This document shows, one piece after another, positions 54,430-63,827 of a stretch of DNA of 64,000 nucleotides. The number at the start of each line of letters is the position of its first letter. Position 1 is the stretch's first letter. Under the pieces are notes generated by a model. The model searched no databases. It worked only from the letters and a program-made list of their open reading frames with translations, and was not told where the DNA came from. This DNA comes from Candidatus Stoquefichus sp. SB1 (GTDB lineage Bacteria; Bacillota_I; Bacilli_A; Erysipelotrichales; Coprobacillaceae): the NCBI RefSeq assembly GCF_001244545.1, contig NZ_LN852694.1, positions 713,747 through 777,746 on the forward strand, written 5' to 3'. The translations under genes and the position numbers were made by a program.

Positions 54430-55138
54430 GATACGTGTTTTGACTTCTGGAACGTTATTTCTATTTGCTTTATATTGTTTGTTTTTCAATCCCACATTAC
54501 CGTTTTCATTACCAATTGAAATTGATATCATTGCGTTTATTTATTTTGCTTTTTTTCCAATGAAAGATATGCTTTCGATAGCCAATCCATCATTATATAA
54601 AGGTAGGCAATTTAAAAAGCATTATATCCCTAATCATGAACTTCAACAGCAGGAGTTTATAGAAATGAAACGTCGCTATGATTATCGAGCTATTTCGGCT
54701 TTTGTTTTCTGGATGATATTTATGGCAGTGCCAGGTAGTTTATATTTATTAGGATATATTGATAAAATATGGATATTTGTATTTTTTGCATTGTCAAATT
54801 TTTCAGTTTTCTTTGCTATATTTGGATGGTGTCCATTTCATTCAATTTTTATCAAACCAGAGTGTTGCATGGAATGTCGTATCTATAATTGGGATTCATT
54901 TTTTCAATATAGTTTTCTTATCTTTATTCCTAATGTCATGACAGTTATACTTTTTCTCTTAGGACTTCTTTCTCTTATTGAGTGGGAAATGACATATGCT
55001 AAACATCCAGAAAGATTCTATAAAATGAGTAATGCGAATTTAACCTGTGAACATTGTGATTTGGATGCTTGTCGTCAACATAAGAAAAAAAGATTTCATA
55101 AAACACTTAAAGAAGAATATTATCAAAATAAGATATAA
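54422..55138 (+). CDS. Cysteine-rich membrane protein of unknown function
   Basis: This 238-residue protein has five likely membrane segments (about 6-24, 30-48, 95-118, 120-140 and 160-186). Cysteine groups lie between and after them: CPFHSIFIKPECCMECRIYN and CEHCDLDACRQHKKKRFHK. Pairs of CxxC at the membrane face suggest metal or iron-sulphur binding or electron transfer. It overlaps the flavodoxin-fold gene by eight bases, so they are probably partners in one redox process. I cannot name the family. Confidence 0.75.
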   Translation: MNRIRVLTSGTLFLFALYCLFFNPTLPFSLPIEIDIIAFIYFAFFPMKDMLSIANPSLYKGRQFKKHYIPNHELQQQEFIEMKRRYDYRAISAFVFWMIFMAVPGSLYLLGYIDKIWIFVFFALSNFSVFFAIFGWCPFHSIFIKPECCMECRIYNWDSFFQYSFLIFIPNVMTVILFLLGLLSLIEWEMTYAKHPERFYKMSNANLTCEHCDLDACRQHKKKRFHKTLKEEYYQNKI

Positions 55139-55156
55139 GTCAGTCACTCATTATAT

Positions 55157-55194
55157 AAAAACGCATCTTTGAAATCATTTCTAAGATGCGTTTT
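55157..55194. terminator. Bidirectional terminator
   Basis: A perfect 12-base stem, AAAACGCATCTT (55157-55168) with AAGATGCGTTTT (55183-55194), lies between the TetR operon and the convergent PTS IIB gene. It has T-rich flanks on both sides. Confidence 0.92.
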
Positions 55195-55199
55195 CTTCT

Positions 55200-55502
55200 T
55201 TATTGATGCAGAATATTTAAAATATTATTAAAAATATTTTTACCATTCATTAAGCCATAATCCTTAATAGATATTTCAATAACTGGAATAGGTGAAACCA
55301 TTTTTTCTATTTGTTTCTTTGCATATTTGACTTGAGGAGCAATTAAAATCACATCAACATCTTTTGTTTCCTCTTCGATTTCACGAACTGCCTTCGCCCA
55401 AACATTCATTTGAATACCTTGCCTTTGAGCTTCTTCCATCATCTTATTCACAAGTAAACTTGTTGACATGGCAGCACTGCAACATAATGTAATATTTAAC
55501 AT
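55200..55502 (-). CDS. PTS lactose/cellobiose subunit IIB
   Basis: This 100-residue protein is a IIB phospho-carrier. The phosphorylated cysteine is in NITLCCSAAMSTSLLVNKM, with the P-loop-like serine-rich turn following. It passes phosphate from IIA to the sugar held in IIC. The start at 55502 follows GTGAGGAGA. It stands alone, with no IIA or IIC next to it. The IIC at 15.1 kb has no IIB beside it and could be the partner, as lone subunits are known to be shared. Confidence 0.92.
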   Translation of the reverse strand: MLNITLCCSAAMSTSLLVNKMMEEAQRQGIQMNVWAKAVREIEEETKDVDVILIAPQVKYAKKQIEKMVSPIPVIEISIKDYGLMNGKNIFNNILNILHQ

Positions 55503-55707
55503 TCTCCTCACCTCACAATTTAGTATAACCATTATATCATATGTTATTTCATAAATTATGATTTTACTGATTGAGTAAGAAATTGATTTTATCTTTTTAT
55601 CATATTTATTTTCACTTATTGAAATTTGTGAAAAAATAAAATAAATGTATTTATAATAAAGATGAAGTTCTGTATAATATTCAAGTATTTATAGGGGAGG
55701 GAAATGG

Positions 55708-57075
55708 ATGAAGAAGGATATGACAAGTGGAAGTCCATGGAAACTTATTATTGCATTTGGAATTCCGTTAGTGATTGGAAATATTTTTCAACAGTTTTAT
55801 AACATGGTAGATAGTATTATTGTTGGAAAATATGTTGGAAAGGTCGCATTGGCAGCAGTTGGGTCAACTGGATCATTGAATTTTATGATTATTGGTTTTG
55901 GGATTGGAATCTGTAGTGGATTTGGGATTCCAATAGCGCAAAGCTTTGGTGGTAAGAAAATCAAGCAAATGAAAGAGTATATTATCAATTCTTTTTATCT
56001 CTGTACGATAATTACGATTATTATGACAGTGATCACAGTTATTGCATTACCAACAATATTAACCTGGATGCAAACACCAGCAAATATTTATGATCAGGCT
56101 TATAGTTATATTGTTGTGATTTTTATAGGTTTATTTGCAACGATGATTTATAATATGTTAGCAAGTATTTTACGGGCTATTGGTGACTCGAGAACTCCAC
56201 TTTATTTTTTGATTTTATCATCTGTGATTAATATTGCACTAGATTTGTTTTTTATTACTCAGTTGAATATGGGAGCAGCTGGGGCTGCTTATGCAACTGT
56301 TATTGCTCAATTTATTTCAGGTATTGCCTGCTTTGTATATATGAAAAAGAAAACAGATATCTTAACATTTGAACATGATGAAAAAAGATTTCAAAAGGCA
56401 CATTGCTTCAAATTATTACAATTAGGATTACCAATGGCTCTGCAGTTTTCAATTACTGCGATTGGAAGTGTGGTTATTCAATCTGCTGTGAATACTTTAG
56501 GTTCAGATGTTGTTGCAGCAGTGACAGCAGCCATCAAGATTTCTGTGATGTTAACACAACCACTTGAAACATTAGGTTTAACCATGGCAACATATGGGGG
56601 ACAAAATCTTGGTGCCAATCAGGTTGAACGTATTTTCCAGGGGTTGAAAGTCAGTTGCATTATTGGTGCTATTTACTGTGCATTTGCGTTTATCTTTGTG
56701 TATTTGACATCTGATTATTTGTCCTTATTATTTATAGATGCGAGTGAAACTGCCATTATAGCAGATATTAAACAATATCTTTTATATAATTCATCTTGTT
56801 ATTATATTTTAAGTATTTTATTTATTTTAAGAAATCTATTACAAGGTTTAGGTTATAGTTTCTTGGCTATGTTTGGTGGCGTTGCTGAAATGATTGCACG
56901 TTGTATTGTTGCATTCTGTTTTGTGGGAATGTTTGGTTTTAGCGCTATCTGTTTTGCAAATCCAATGGCTTGGGTTTTTGCAGACGTTGTCTTTATTGGT
57001 GGCTGGCTATATAAACGTAAAGAATTAAAATTAATGATGAATCAAAAAAATGAATGTGTTGAAATGCATTCATAA
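55708..57075 (+). CDS. MATE family efflux transporter
   Basis: This 455-residue protein has twelve membrane segments in two matching halves. The first half shows GIPLVIGNIFQQFYNMVDSI (residues about 17-36) and SIVGKYVG; the second shows LGLPMALQFSITAIGSVVIQ. MATE proteins exchange cations for drugs or metabolites. It is followed 23 bases later by the Tet(M)-like fusion gene, so a shared transcript is possible. The start follows GGGGAGGG. Confidence 0.95.
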   Translation: MKKDMTSGSPWKLIIAFGIPLVIGNIFQQFYNMVDSIIVGKYVGKVALAAVGSTGSLNFMIIGFGIGICSGFGIPIAQSFGGKKIKQMKEYIINSFYLCTIITIIMTVITVIALPTILTWMQTPANIYDQAYSYIVVIFIGLFATMIYNMLASILRAIGDSRTPLYFLILSSVINIALDLFFITQLNMGAAGAAYATVIAQFISGIACFVYMKKKTDILTFEHDEKRFQKAHCFKLLQLGLPMALQFSITAIGSVVIQSAVNTLGSDVVAAVTAAIKISVMLTQPLETLGLTMATYGGQNLGANQVERIFQGLKVSCIIGAIYCAFAFIFVYLTSDYLSLLFIDASETAIIADIKQYLLYNSSCYYILSILFILRNLLQGLGYSFLAMFGGVAEMIARCIVAFCFVGMFGFSAICFANPMAWVFADVVFIGGWLYKRKELKLMMNQKNECVEMHS

Positions 57076-57098
57076 ATTGATAAAAAAGGAGGTGGCAT

Positions 57099-59651
57099 AT
57101 GAAAAAGTGTGTCATTGGAACATTAGCTCATGTTGATGCTGGGAAAACAACTTTAACAGAGAGCCTTTTGTATCTTACAGGAAGTATTCGTAAGTTAGGG
57201 AGAGTTGATCATGGAGATGCATTTTTAGATTATGATCATCAGGAAAGAGAAAGAGGAATTACAATTTTTTCTAAACAGTCTCTTTTACAATATCAGGATG
57301 TTGAGATCACTTTAATAGATACACCAGGTCATGTTGATTTTTCAGCTGAAATGGAAAGAACATTACAGGTTTTAGATTATGCAATTCTGGTTATTAGTGG
57401 ATTAGATGGAGTACAGGCACATACTCAAACAATTTGGAATCTTTTAAAGACATATCATATTCCTACTTTCTTATTTATTAATAAAATGGATATTTCTCAT
57501 TATCAGAAAAGTGATTTAATGAAAGAATTAAAAGAGAAATTAGATGAGCGATGTGTTGATTTGACTTCACAAAATGACTTTTATGAGGAAATAGCCTTAT
57601 GTGATGAAACATTATTAGATTATTATTTAGAACATCAAAGTCTTACAGAGATAATGATTCAAGATGCTATTATACAAAGACAAGTTTTTCCTTGTTTCTT
57701 TGGTTCAGCATTAAAAATGCAAGAAGTAGATTCTTTTTTAGAATCTTTATCACTTTATACAAAAGAAAAAAATTATCCTGCTGATTTTGGTGCAAAAGTT
57801 TATAAAATTACAAGAGATGAACAAGGACAACGTTTAACCCATTTGAAAATAATGGGTGGGTCATTGCATGTCAAGACACAGTTTGGTGATGAGAAAGTTG
57901 ATCAAATTAGAAAATATTCTGGTCATAAATATACTGTTGTGAATGAAGTTTATGCTGGTGACATATGTGCAGTCAAAGGTTTAAAAGCAATTCAGGCTGG
58001 AAGTGGGTTGGGATTTGAAGAACATGCTTTTCAGCCACATCTTACACCTTATATGAATTATCGGATTGTTTTGCCATCAGATTGTGATCGTTTTCAAGCC
58101 ATGTCTCAGTTACGTCAATTATCTGAAGAAGATCCAGAATTGCATATGACATATCATGAAGAAACGCAAGATATGACTGTTCAATTGATGGGGGAAATTC
58201 AAATAGATGTTTTAAAGAAAATGATTGCAGAACGTTTTCATCTTGATGTTGATTTTGATCAAGGACAGATTATTTATAAAGAAACAATATTAGAAACAGT
58301 TGAAGGTGTTGGGCATTTTGAACCATTGCGTCATTATGCTGAAGTCCATCTTTTATTAGAACCTGCACCTTTAGGAAGTGGATTACAATTTTCAACCAAT
58401 TGCTCTGAAAATATGCTAGATAAACATTGGCAAAGATTAATTTTGACACATCTTGAAGAGAAAGAACATATTGGTGTTTTAGCTGGTTTTCCGATTACCG
58501 ATATGAAAATCACAATATTGGCTGGGAAGGCTCATCAAAAACATACCGAAGGTGGAGATTTTAGACAGGCCACTTATCGTGCTTTAAGACAGGGATTAAA
58601 ATCAACTCAATGTCAACTCTTAGAACCTTATTATCAATTTTATCTTGATATTCCTGCTGAATATTTAAGTAAAGCAATCTATGATATAGAATCAATGGAT
58701 GGTGAATTTATTTTGCCAGAAACAATGGATCAAAATGTTGTGATTGAAGGAAAAGCCCCAGTTGCGAAAATGCGTCATTATCAATTAGAGGTGACACATT
58801 ATACCAAAGGCAAAGGGCGAATGTATTGTTCTTTGAAAGGGTATGAACCATGTCTTCATCAAGATGATGTTATTCAAAGTATCCAATATGATAGTGAAAA
58901 AGATATCAATAATCCTACTGGGTCTGTCTTTTGTTCACATGGTGCAGGCTTTTATGTCAAATGGGATGAAGTCAAAGATTATATGCATATTGATTTTCAA
59001 TATTCACCAAAACTTACTCAAGAATATCAGAAAGAATCTTATGCTTCCTCACTGCATGGAGATGAAGAATTGGAGGAGATTTTCAAACGCACGTATGGTG
59101 AAATCAAACGTCGGACTTTTCATGATTTTCAACCTGCTTTAAAAGAACACGTTCCTTCAATGACCTCACAACCAAAAGCAGAGTGTATATTAGTCGATGG
59201 ATATAATGTTATTCATGCATGGCCTGAATTAAAAGATCTCGCAAAAGATAACTTAGATGGCGCAAGATTTCGCTTACTCGATATGATGTGTAATTATCAG
59301 GGGTATAAAAAGTGTTTATTAATTGTTGTTTTTGATGCTTATCAAGTCAAACAGAATTTAGGATCAAGTGAACAATATCATAATATCCATGTTGTTTATA
59401 CCAAAGAATCACAAACAGCCGATATGTACATAGAAAGAGTAACGCATGAAATGGCTAATCAGTATCATATAACAGTTGTGACATCTGATGCGTTAGAACA
59501 ATTGATTGTCACTGGTGCAGGTGCTTATCGTATGTCATCTCGAGAACTGAAATTAGATTTAGAGAGATTGAATAAGGAGCATCACAATCATCAACAAGCA
59601 ACCAGTCGCAACTATCTTTTAGAAGATATCAAAAATTTTAAAAATGATTAA
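57099..59651 (+). CDS. Tet(M)-like translation GTPase fused to a YacP/NYN domain
   Basis: The first 650-680 residues form an EF-G-like ribosomal protection protein: G1 AHVDAGKTT, G2 region RERGITIFSK, G3 DTPGHVDFSAEM and G4 NKMD. Domains II-V follow, with KHTEGGDFRQATYRA in domain IV. Residues about 690-830 add an NYN domain of the YacP/Rae1 type, starting ILVDGYNVIHAWPEL and containing VVFDAYQVK, ESQTADMYIERV and VVTSDALEQLI. YacP-type domains are ribosome-linked endoribonucleases. At 850 residues the protein is about 200 longer than Tet(M). The ribosome site AAAGGAGG is near-ideal. It may remove drugs or rescue stalled ribosomes while cutting mRNA. Confidence 0.92.
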   Translation: MKKCVIGTLAHVDAGKTTLTESLLYLTGSIRKLGRVDHGDAFLDYDHQERERGITIFSKQSLLQYQDVEITLIDTPGHVDFSAEMERTLQVLDYAILVISGLDGVQAHTQTIWNLLKTYHIPTFLFINKMDISHYQKSDLMKELKEKLDERCVDLTSQNDFYEEIALCDETLLDYYLEHQSLTEIMIQDAIIQRQVFPCFFGSALKMQEVDSFLESLSLYTKEKNYPADFGAKVYKITRDEQGQRLTHLKIMGGSLHVKTQFGDEKVDQIRKYSGHKYTVVNEVYAGDICAVKGLKAIQAGSGLGFEEHAFQPHLTPYMNYRIVLPSDCDRFQAMSQLRQLSEEDPELHMTYHEETQDMTVQLMGEIQIDVLKKMIAERFHLDVDFDQGQIIYKETILETVEGVGHFEPLRHYAEVHLLLEPAPLGSGLQFSTNCSENMLDKHWQRLILTHLEEKEHIGVLAGFPITDMKITILAGKAHQKHTEGGDFRQATYRALRQGLKSTQCQLLEPYYQFYLDIPAEYLSKAIYDIESMDGEFILPETMDQNVVIEGKAPVAKMRHYQLEVTHYTKGKGRMYCSLKGYEPCLHQDDVIQSIQYDSEKDINNPTGSVFCSHGAGFYVKWDEVKDYMHIDFQYSPKLTQEYQKESYASSLHGDEELEEIFKRTYGEIKRRTFHDFQPALKEHVPSMTSQPKAECILVDGYNVIHAWPELKDLAKDNLDGARFRLLDMMCNYQGYKKCLLIVVFDAYQVKQNLGSSEQYHNIHVVYTKESQTADMYIERVTHEMANQYHITVVTSDALEQLIVTGAGAYRMSSRELKLDLERLNKEHHNHQQATSRNYLLEDIKNFKND

Positions 59652-59751
59652 ATATAAAGTTTATGTAAAAACGATGTTAAGAATATGTTAAGTGTATATA
59701 CTTCAAAATCAGAGTGTACTATAATATGGAAAATTTGGAGGACTCGAGATC

Positions 59752-62097
59752 ATGAAAGATACACCTAAATATAATGAATATGGTTTAACATCACAAGAAG
59801 TTCAAGAACGAAAAGCAGCTGGTCAACAAAATGGTTTGAGTCAGCCAGCCAGTCAAAGTTATTCACAGATTATCAAAAAGAATATCTTGACACTTTTTAA
59901 TCTCTTGAACTTTTTGATATTTCTTGCTTTGGTTTTTGTTAAAGCATGGTCAAATCTTATTTTTATGGCTATTATTCTTGTTAATGCAGGGATTGGGATT
60001 CTGCAGGAAATCAATGCTAAACGTTTGGTTGACAAACTTTCAATTTTAACCAAACCAACTTTACATGTCATGCGTGATGGAAAACCACAAATTGTTGATA
60101 TTCAAGACATTGTTTTGGACGACTTATTGATATTGGAGAGTGGTGATCAAGTCTGTAATGATGCGATTGTTGTGACAGGAAGTATTGAAGCCAATGAATC
60201 TTTACTTACTGGTGAATCAGATCCTGTCTATAAACAACGAGATGCATCACTTTTATCTGGCAGTAGTATTATCGCCGGGAAATGTTATGCAAGAGTTGTA
60301 AAAGTTGGAAAAGAGAATTATGCAACGGCCCTGATTCAGCAGGCTCAAGTGGCCAAGAAACAAAAATCAGAACTGTTAGAGTCTATGAATAAGGTGACAC
60401 GTGTGACAACTTTTATGATCATTCCTTTAGGAATTTTGCTTTTTATAGAAGCATTATGGATGCGTCATGATACAATGTTTTTATCAGTTGTCAGTACATC
60501 GGCTGGATTATTAGGGATGTTACCTAAAGGTTTGGTTTTATTAATGAGTGTTTCTTTAGCAAATGGAGTTATCCGTTTAGCCAAACGAGAAGTTCTTGTT
60601 CAAGACTTGTATTCATTAGAAACACTATCCCATATTGATGTTTTGTGCTTAGATAAAACAGGAACGATAACGGATGGACAGATGAAAGTTGAACATATGC
60701 TCACATATGGGATTGTTTGCCATTTGCCTAATAAAGAGATAATGGGTTCATACTTACATGCCTGTGATGACAACAATGTCACATTTCAAGCTATGAATGC
60801 TTATTTTAAACCCAATAACATTTTAAATCCTATCCAGAAAATTCCTTTTTCCTCATTGCGAAAATGGAGCGCTATTGAATTTGAAAGTTTTGGAACTGTT
60901 GTTGTGGGAGCAGCTGAAAAACTGATGAAAGAAGATTTACCGAGTGAAGTCAAAGATTATATTCATCAAGGAATGCGTGCAATTGCAGTTGGCTTTACAA
61001 AGGAAAATGTTGATGATAATCAGCTTTTACCAGAACTTGATATTTTAATGATTTTGATTTTATCAGATAATTTAAGAAAAAATACAAAGGAAACATTGGA
61101 TTACTTTTATAAAGAGGGGATTGAAACAAAGATTATTTCTGGAGATCATGTTGAAACAGTCGCTGCCATTGCTAAAAAAGCTGGTGTCAAAAATTATGAC
61201 AAATGGATTGATATGTCAATGGTTCCAGATGAACAGATTGCTGTGTCAGTTCAAGAGAATACAGTGTTTGGAAGAGTCACACCTGATCAAAAGAAACGAA
61301 TTGTTGAAGAACTCCAAAAAGCTGGACATCATGTTGCGATGACAGGTGATGGAGTCAATGATTTACTGGCATTAAAGAAAGCAGATTGCTCTATTGCGCT
61401 TGCTGATGGAAGTGATGCATCTAAACAAATCTCTCAAGTGGTTTTATTGAATAATGATTTTACATGTTTACCAGATGTCCTTTTAGAAGGTCGAAAGGTT
61501 GTTAATAATGTCACACGTGTTGCAGGTGTTTTCTTTATCAAAACCATTTATACTATTTTATTATCAATAATTTGTGTTTTAACAAATACACCATTCCCTT
61601 TTATCCCATTACAAATCACCCTTATTGATTTATTCATTGAAGCAATGCCATCCTTTTTAACAATGTTTGAATCAGATACAAGCAAAATCAAAGGTTCATT
61701 TTTACCACAAGTCTTTTCAAAAGCAATTCCAAATGGAATGAGTATTATTATTTGTTTTATGCTGATTATGATCTTTTATCCAAAATTTTCATTTGATTAT
61801 CAAGAAGCCATGACAATCATGTATATTGTTTTAGGCGTCATCAGTATGGTTGCAGTGATGCGTACTTGCGTTCCTTTTACAAATTTAAGAGTGATTGTTT
61901 GTACTTTTATGATTTTAGGCTTTGGCAGTGCTATTCTATTCGCAACGACATGGCTTCATTTGGTGCAAATAACACTACGTATAGGTGTTTATGCTGCTGG
62001 TGTAAGTCTGATAGGATTGATTATCGAAAGATTATTTTATTTCTATATTTATAAAAATGACAAAGCTTTACAGGAAATTCCATATATTTCTCAATAA
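59752..62097 (+). CDS. P-type cation-transporting ATPase
   Basis: This 781-residue pump has the TGES loop in SLLTGESDPVY, the phosphorylation motif CLDKTGTITDG, GDGVND near residue 532, and about ten membrane segments. In membrane segment 4 the usual PEGL ion-binding motif reads PKGL (MLPKGLVLLMSVSLANGV): the acidic residue is replaced by lysine. This may alter ion selectivity or coupling; related Ca2+ pumps need the glutamate. The gene is monocistronic with a TATAAT at 59720-59725 and a hairpin terminator downstream. Confidence 0.93.
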   Translation: MKDTPKYNEYGLTSQEVQERKAAGQQNGLSQPASQSYSQIIKKNILTLFNLLNFLIFLALVFVKAWSNLIFMAIILVNAGIGILQEINAKRLVDKLSILTKPTLHVMRDGKPQIVDIQDIVLDDLLILESGDQVCNDAIVVTGSIEANESLLTGESDPVYKQRDASLLSGSSIIAGKCYARVVKVGKENYATALIQQAQVAKKQKSELLESMNKVTRVTTFMIIPLGILLFIEALWMRHDTMFLSVVSTSAGLLGMLPKGLVLLMSVSLANGVIRLAKREVLVQDLYSLETLSHIDVLCLDKTGTITDGQMKVEHMLTYGIVCHLPNKEIMGSYLHACDDNNVTFQAMNAYFKPNNILNPIQKIPFSSLRKWSAIEFESFGTVVVGAAEKLMKEDLPSEVKDYIHQGMRAIAVGFTKENVDDNQLLPELDILMILILSDNLRKNTKETLDYFYKEGIETKIISGDHVETVAAIAKKAGVKNYDKWIDMSMVPDEQIAVSVQENTVFGRVTPDQKKRIVEELQKAGHHVAMTGDGVNDLLALKKADCSIALADGSDASKQISQVVLLNNDFTCLPDVLLEGRKVVNNVTRVAGVFFIKTIYTILLSIICVLTNTPFPFIPLQITLIDLFIEAMPSFLTMFESDTSKIKGSFLPQVFSKAIPNGMSIIICFMLIMIFYPKFSFDYQEAMTIMYIVLGVISMVAVMRTCVPFTNLRVIVCTFMILGFGSAILFATTWLHLVQITLRIGVYAAGVSLIGLIIERLFYFYIYKNDKALQEIPYISQ

Positions 62098-62121
62098 CCT
62101 AGTCTTATAGCTAGGTTTTTT
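62096..62121 (+). terminator. Terminator of the P-type ATPase gene
   Basis: AACCTAG (62096-62102) pairs with CTAGGTT (62111-62117), followed by T6. Confidence 0.88.
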
Positions 62122-62152
62122 GTTTTCTCAAGTGTTTAGGTGTTGATACAAT

Positions 62153-62185
62153 AACATTGTAGAATAATGTTGCTTATGATATAAT
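62153..62185 (+). promoter_or_regulatory. Promoter and possible operator of the uptake operon
   Basis: A -35 TTGTAG (62157-62162) and an extended -10 TGATATAAT (62177-62185) are 17 bases apart. The inverted repeat AACATT (62153-62158) with AATGTT (62166-62171) overlaps the -35. Its position suits a repressor, plausibly a metal-responsive one, given the uptake genes that follow. The resulting leader of about 95 bases precedes the first gene. Confidence 0.5.
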
Positions 62186-62287
62186 AATGTCGCTTTTAAG
62201 CACAATGGAAATAAAAGGGAATTTGTTTTTTTATGCAAAGAAAGGATGTTTTTTCAATTGAATCATTATTGAAAAAATTTTTTATGT

Positions 62288-62815
62288 ATGGAAATGATAA
62301 GAAATATTTTGATAACTGGAAATCGTCAAGTTGGCAAATCAACATTATTAAATCACATTTTAACTGAGTGTCAAAAAGAGTATGTTGGATATCGCACCTT
62401 TCCTCATATTGCTGTATCCATTGGCTATACATATGTGATGCAAGATATAACAACACAAGAAACAATGCCTATCTCTTTTTATGATGGAAAGAAAATGATT
62501 GGGATTGATGATACGTTTTCTGACTTGGGTGTCAGATGTTTAAAACATGCTTTAGTGTGTTCAAGTGAGATTGTTGTTCTTGATGAATTGGGACGTTTTG
62601 AACAAAACAATCAAGCCTTTATTCAAGCAGTTCATGATTTATTAGATAGTGAAAAATGGGTGTTTGCGATTATTAAAAATGAACCCATAGCTTATCTTGA
62701 ACAAATCAAACAGCGAAAAGATTGCCAGTTATATGATTTAAATATTCTTTCTTTCAAAGAGGCAAAACAAATGATTATTTCAAAAATACATATGAAGGGA
62801 GACTATGATGAATAA
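62288..62815 (+). CDS. THEP1-like nucleoside-triphosphatase
   Basis: This 175-residue protein has an N-terminal P-loop (NILITGNRQVGKST) and a Walker B-like IVVLDELGRFEQNN, typical of the THEP1/NTPase_1 family. It hydrolyses nucleotides in vitro, but its role in cells is unclear. It overlaps the lipoprotein gene by 11 bases and heads an operon with a metal or cofactor ABC importer, so it may support handling of that substrate. The ribosome site is weak; ATG 62294 is an alternative start. Confidence 0.85.
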   Translation: MEMIRNILITGNRQVGKSTLLNHILTECQKEYVGYRTFPHIAVSIGYTYVMQDITTQETMPISFYDGKKMIGIDDTFSDLGVRCLKHALVCSSEIVVLDELGRFEQNNQAFIQAVHDLLDSEKWVFAIIKNEPIAYLEQIKQRKDCQLYDLNILSFKEAKQMIISKIHMKGDYDE

Positions 62816-63827
62816 GGGCGTATGCAAAAAAATCGTAAGTGTCATAGCGTGTTTGGCAATGGTTTTCTCTTTGTTGGGATGTACATCTCAGCAAACACCA
62901 CCACAAACACAGATTGAATTAACTGATCAGGCAGGGAGAACAGTCACGCTCAAAGAGCCTGCTTGCAAGATTGTGAGTTGTTATTATATTACAACTTATG
63001 CAACTTTGGCTTTAGGAATAAGTGATCGTCTAATAGGGATTGAAAAGAAGGCCGAAACAAGACCTATTTATCAAATGGCAAATAAAAAGTTATTGGAGTT
63101 AAAACAAGTAGGAAGCTTAAAAGAGTTAAATATTGAGGCAATTGCAGAATTGAAACCTGATCTTGTTTTGATGCCAATGAAACTCAAAGATAAAGCGCAG
63201 CTATTAACCGATTTAGGAATTCAAGTCTTGGTTGTCAATCCTGAAACTCATGAACAATTGGTAGAGATGTTAACGTTAATTGGAAAAGCATGTGGAGTGG
63301 AAGATAAAGCCAAAGAATTAACAAGTTATTATCAAATGCAAATGGATAAAATGGCAAAGACATCTCATCAAGAGAAACAAAGTGTTTATATAGGAAGTAA
63401 TTCTTCTTATTTAGAAACAGCTCCACAAACAATGTATCAAAGTACATTGATTGAAACTGCTGGTGGTGAAAATGTAGCAGCAAAACTAGAGGGAAACTAT
63501 TGGACAAAAGTCTCATATGAAACATTATTAAAAATGAATCCAGATATGATCATTATTCCTTCAGGCGCAAGTTATTCAGTTGAAGATATAAGGAATGATC
63601 AACAATTAAAATCTTTAAAGGCTGTTCAACATCAAACCATTTATCAAATGCCAAAAGGAATTGAAGAATGGGATTCCCCAATTCCTTCAGGAATTCTAGG
63701 GACAATGTGGTTATATAGTTTATTGCATAATGATATTTATTCTCATGATGCATTTGTTAAAGATGTTAAAGATTTTTATAAAACATTTTATGGCTTTGAT
63801 ATTGATGAAAGTTTATTAAAGAAATAA
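62805..63827 (+). CDS. ABC transporter substrate-binding lipoprotein (Fe3+/cobalamin/heme type)
   Basis: This 340-residue protein has a signal peptide ending in the lipobox LLGC (Cys near residue 26), so it is lipid-anchored outside the cell. The mature part has the helical-backbone metal receptor layout (EPACKIVSCYYITTYATLAL, IAELKPDLVLMPMK, YETLLKMNPDMIIIPSGA), as in BtuF/FhuD/TroA-like binding proteins. The substrate is likely a siderophore, heme or corrinoid. It shares one base with the permease start. ATG 62808 is an equally good start. Confidence 0.9.
   Translation: MMNKGVCKKIVSVIACLAMVFSLLGCTSQQTPPQTQIELTDQAGRTVTLKEPACKIVSCYYITTYATLALGISDRLIGIEKKAETRPIYQMANKKLLELKQVGSLKELNIEAIAELKPDLVLMPMKLKDKAQLLTDLGIQVLVVNPETHEQLVEMLTLIGKACGVEDKAKELTSYYQMQMDKMAKTSHQEKQSVYIGSNSSYLETAPQTMYQSTLIETAGGENVAAKLEGNYWTKVSYETLLKMNPDMIIIPSGASYSVEDIRNDQQLKSLKAVQHQTIYQMPKGIEEWDSPIPSGILGTMWLYSLLHNDIYSHDAFVKDVKDFYKTFYGFDIDESLLKK

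Noticed and set aside
58843-59142. 99-residue plus-strand frame inside the Tet(M)-like fusion gene
   Set aside because: It is a shadow frame; the host gene is intact and conserved there.
62234-62370. Small overlapping frame in the leader of the NTPase gene
   Set aside because: It reads into the NTPase coding region in another frame and its ribosome site is poorly placed; treated as chance.
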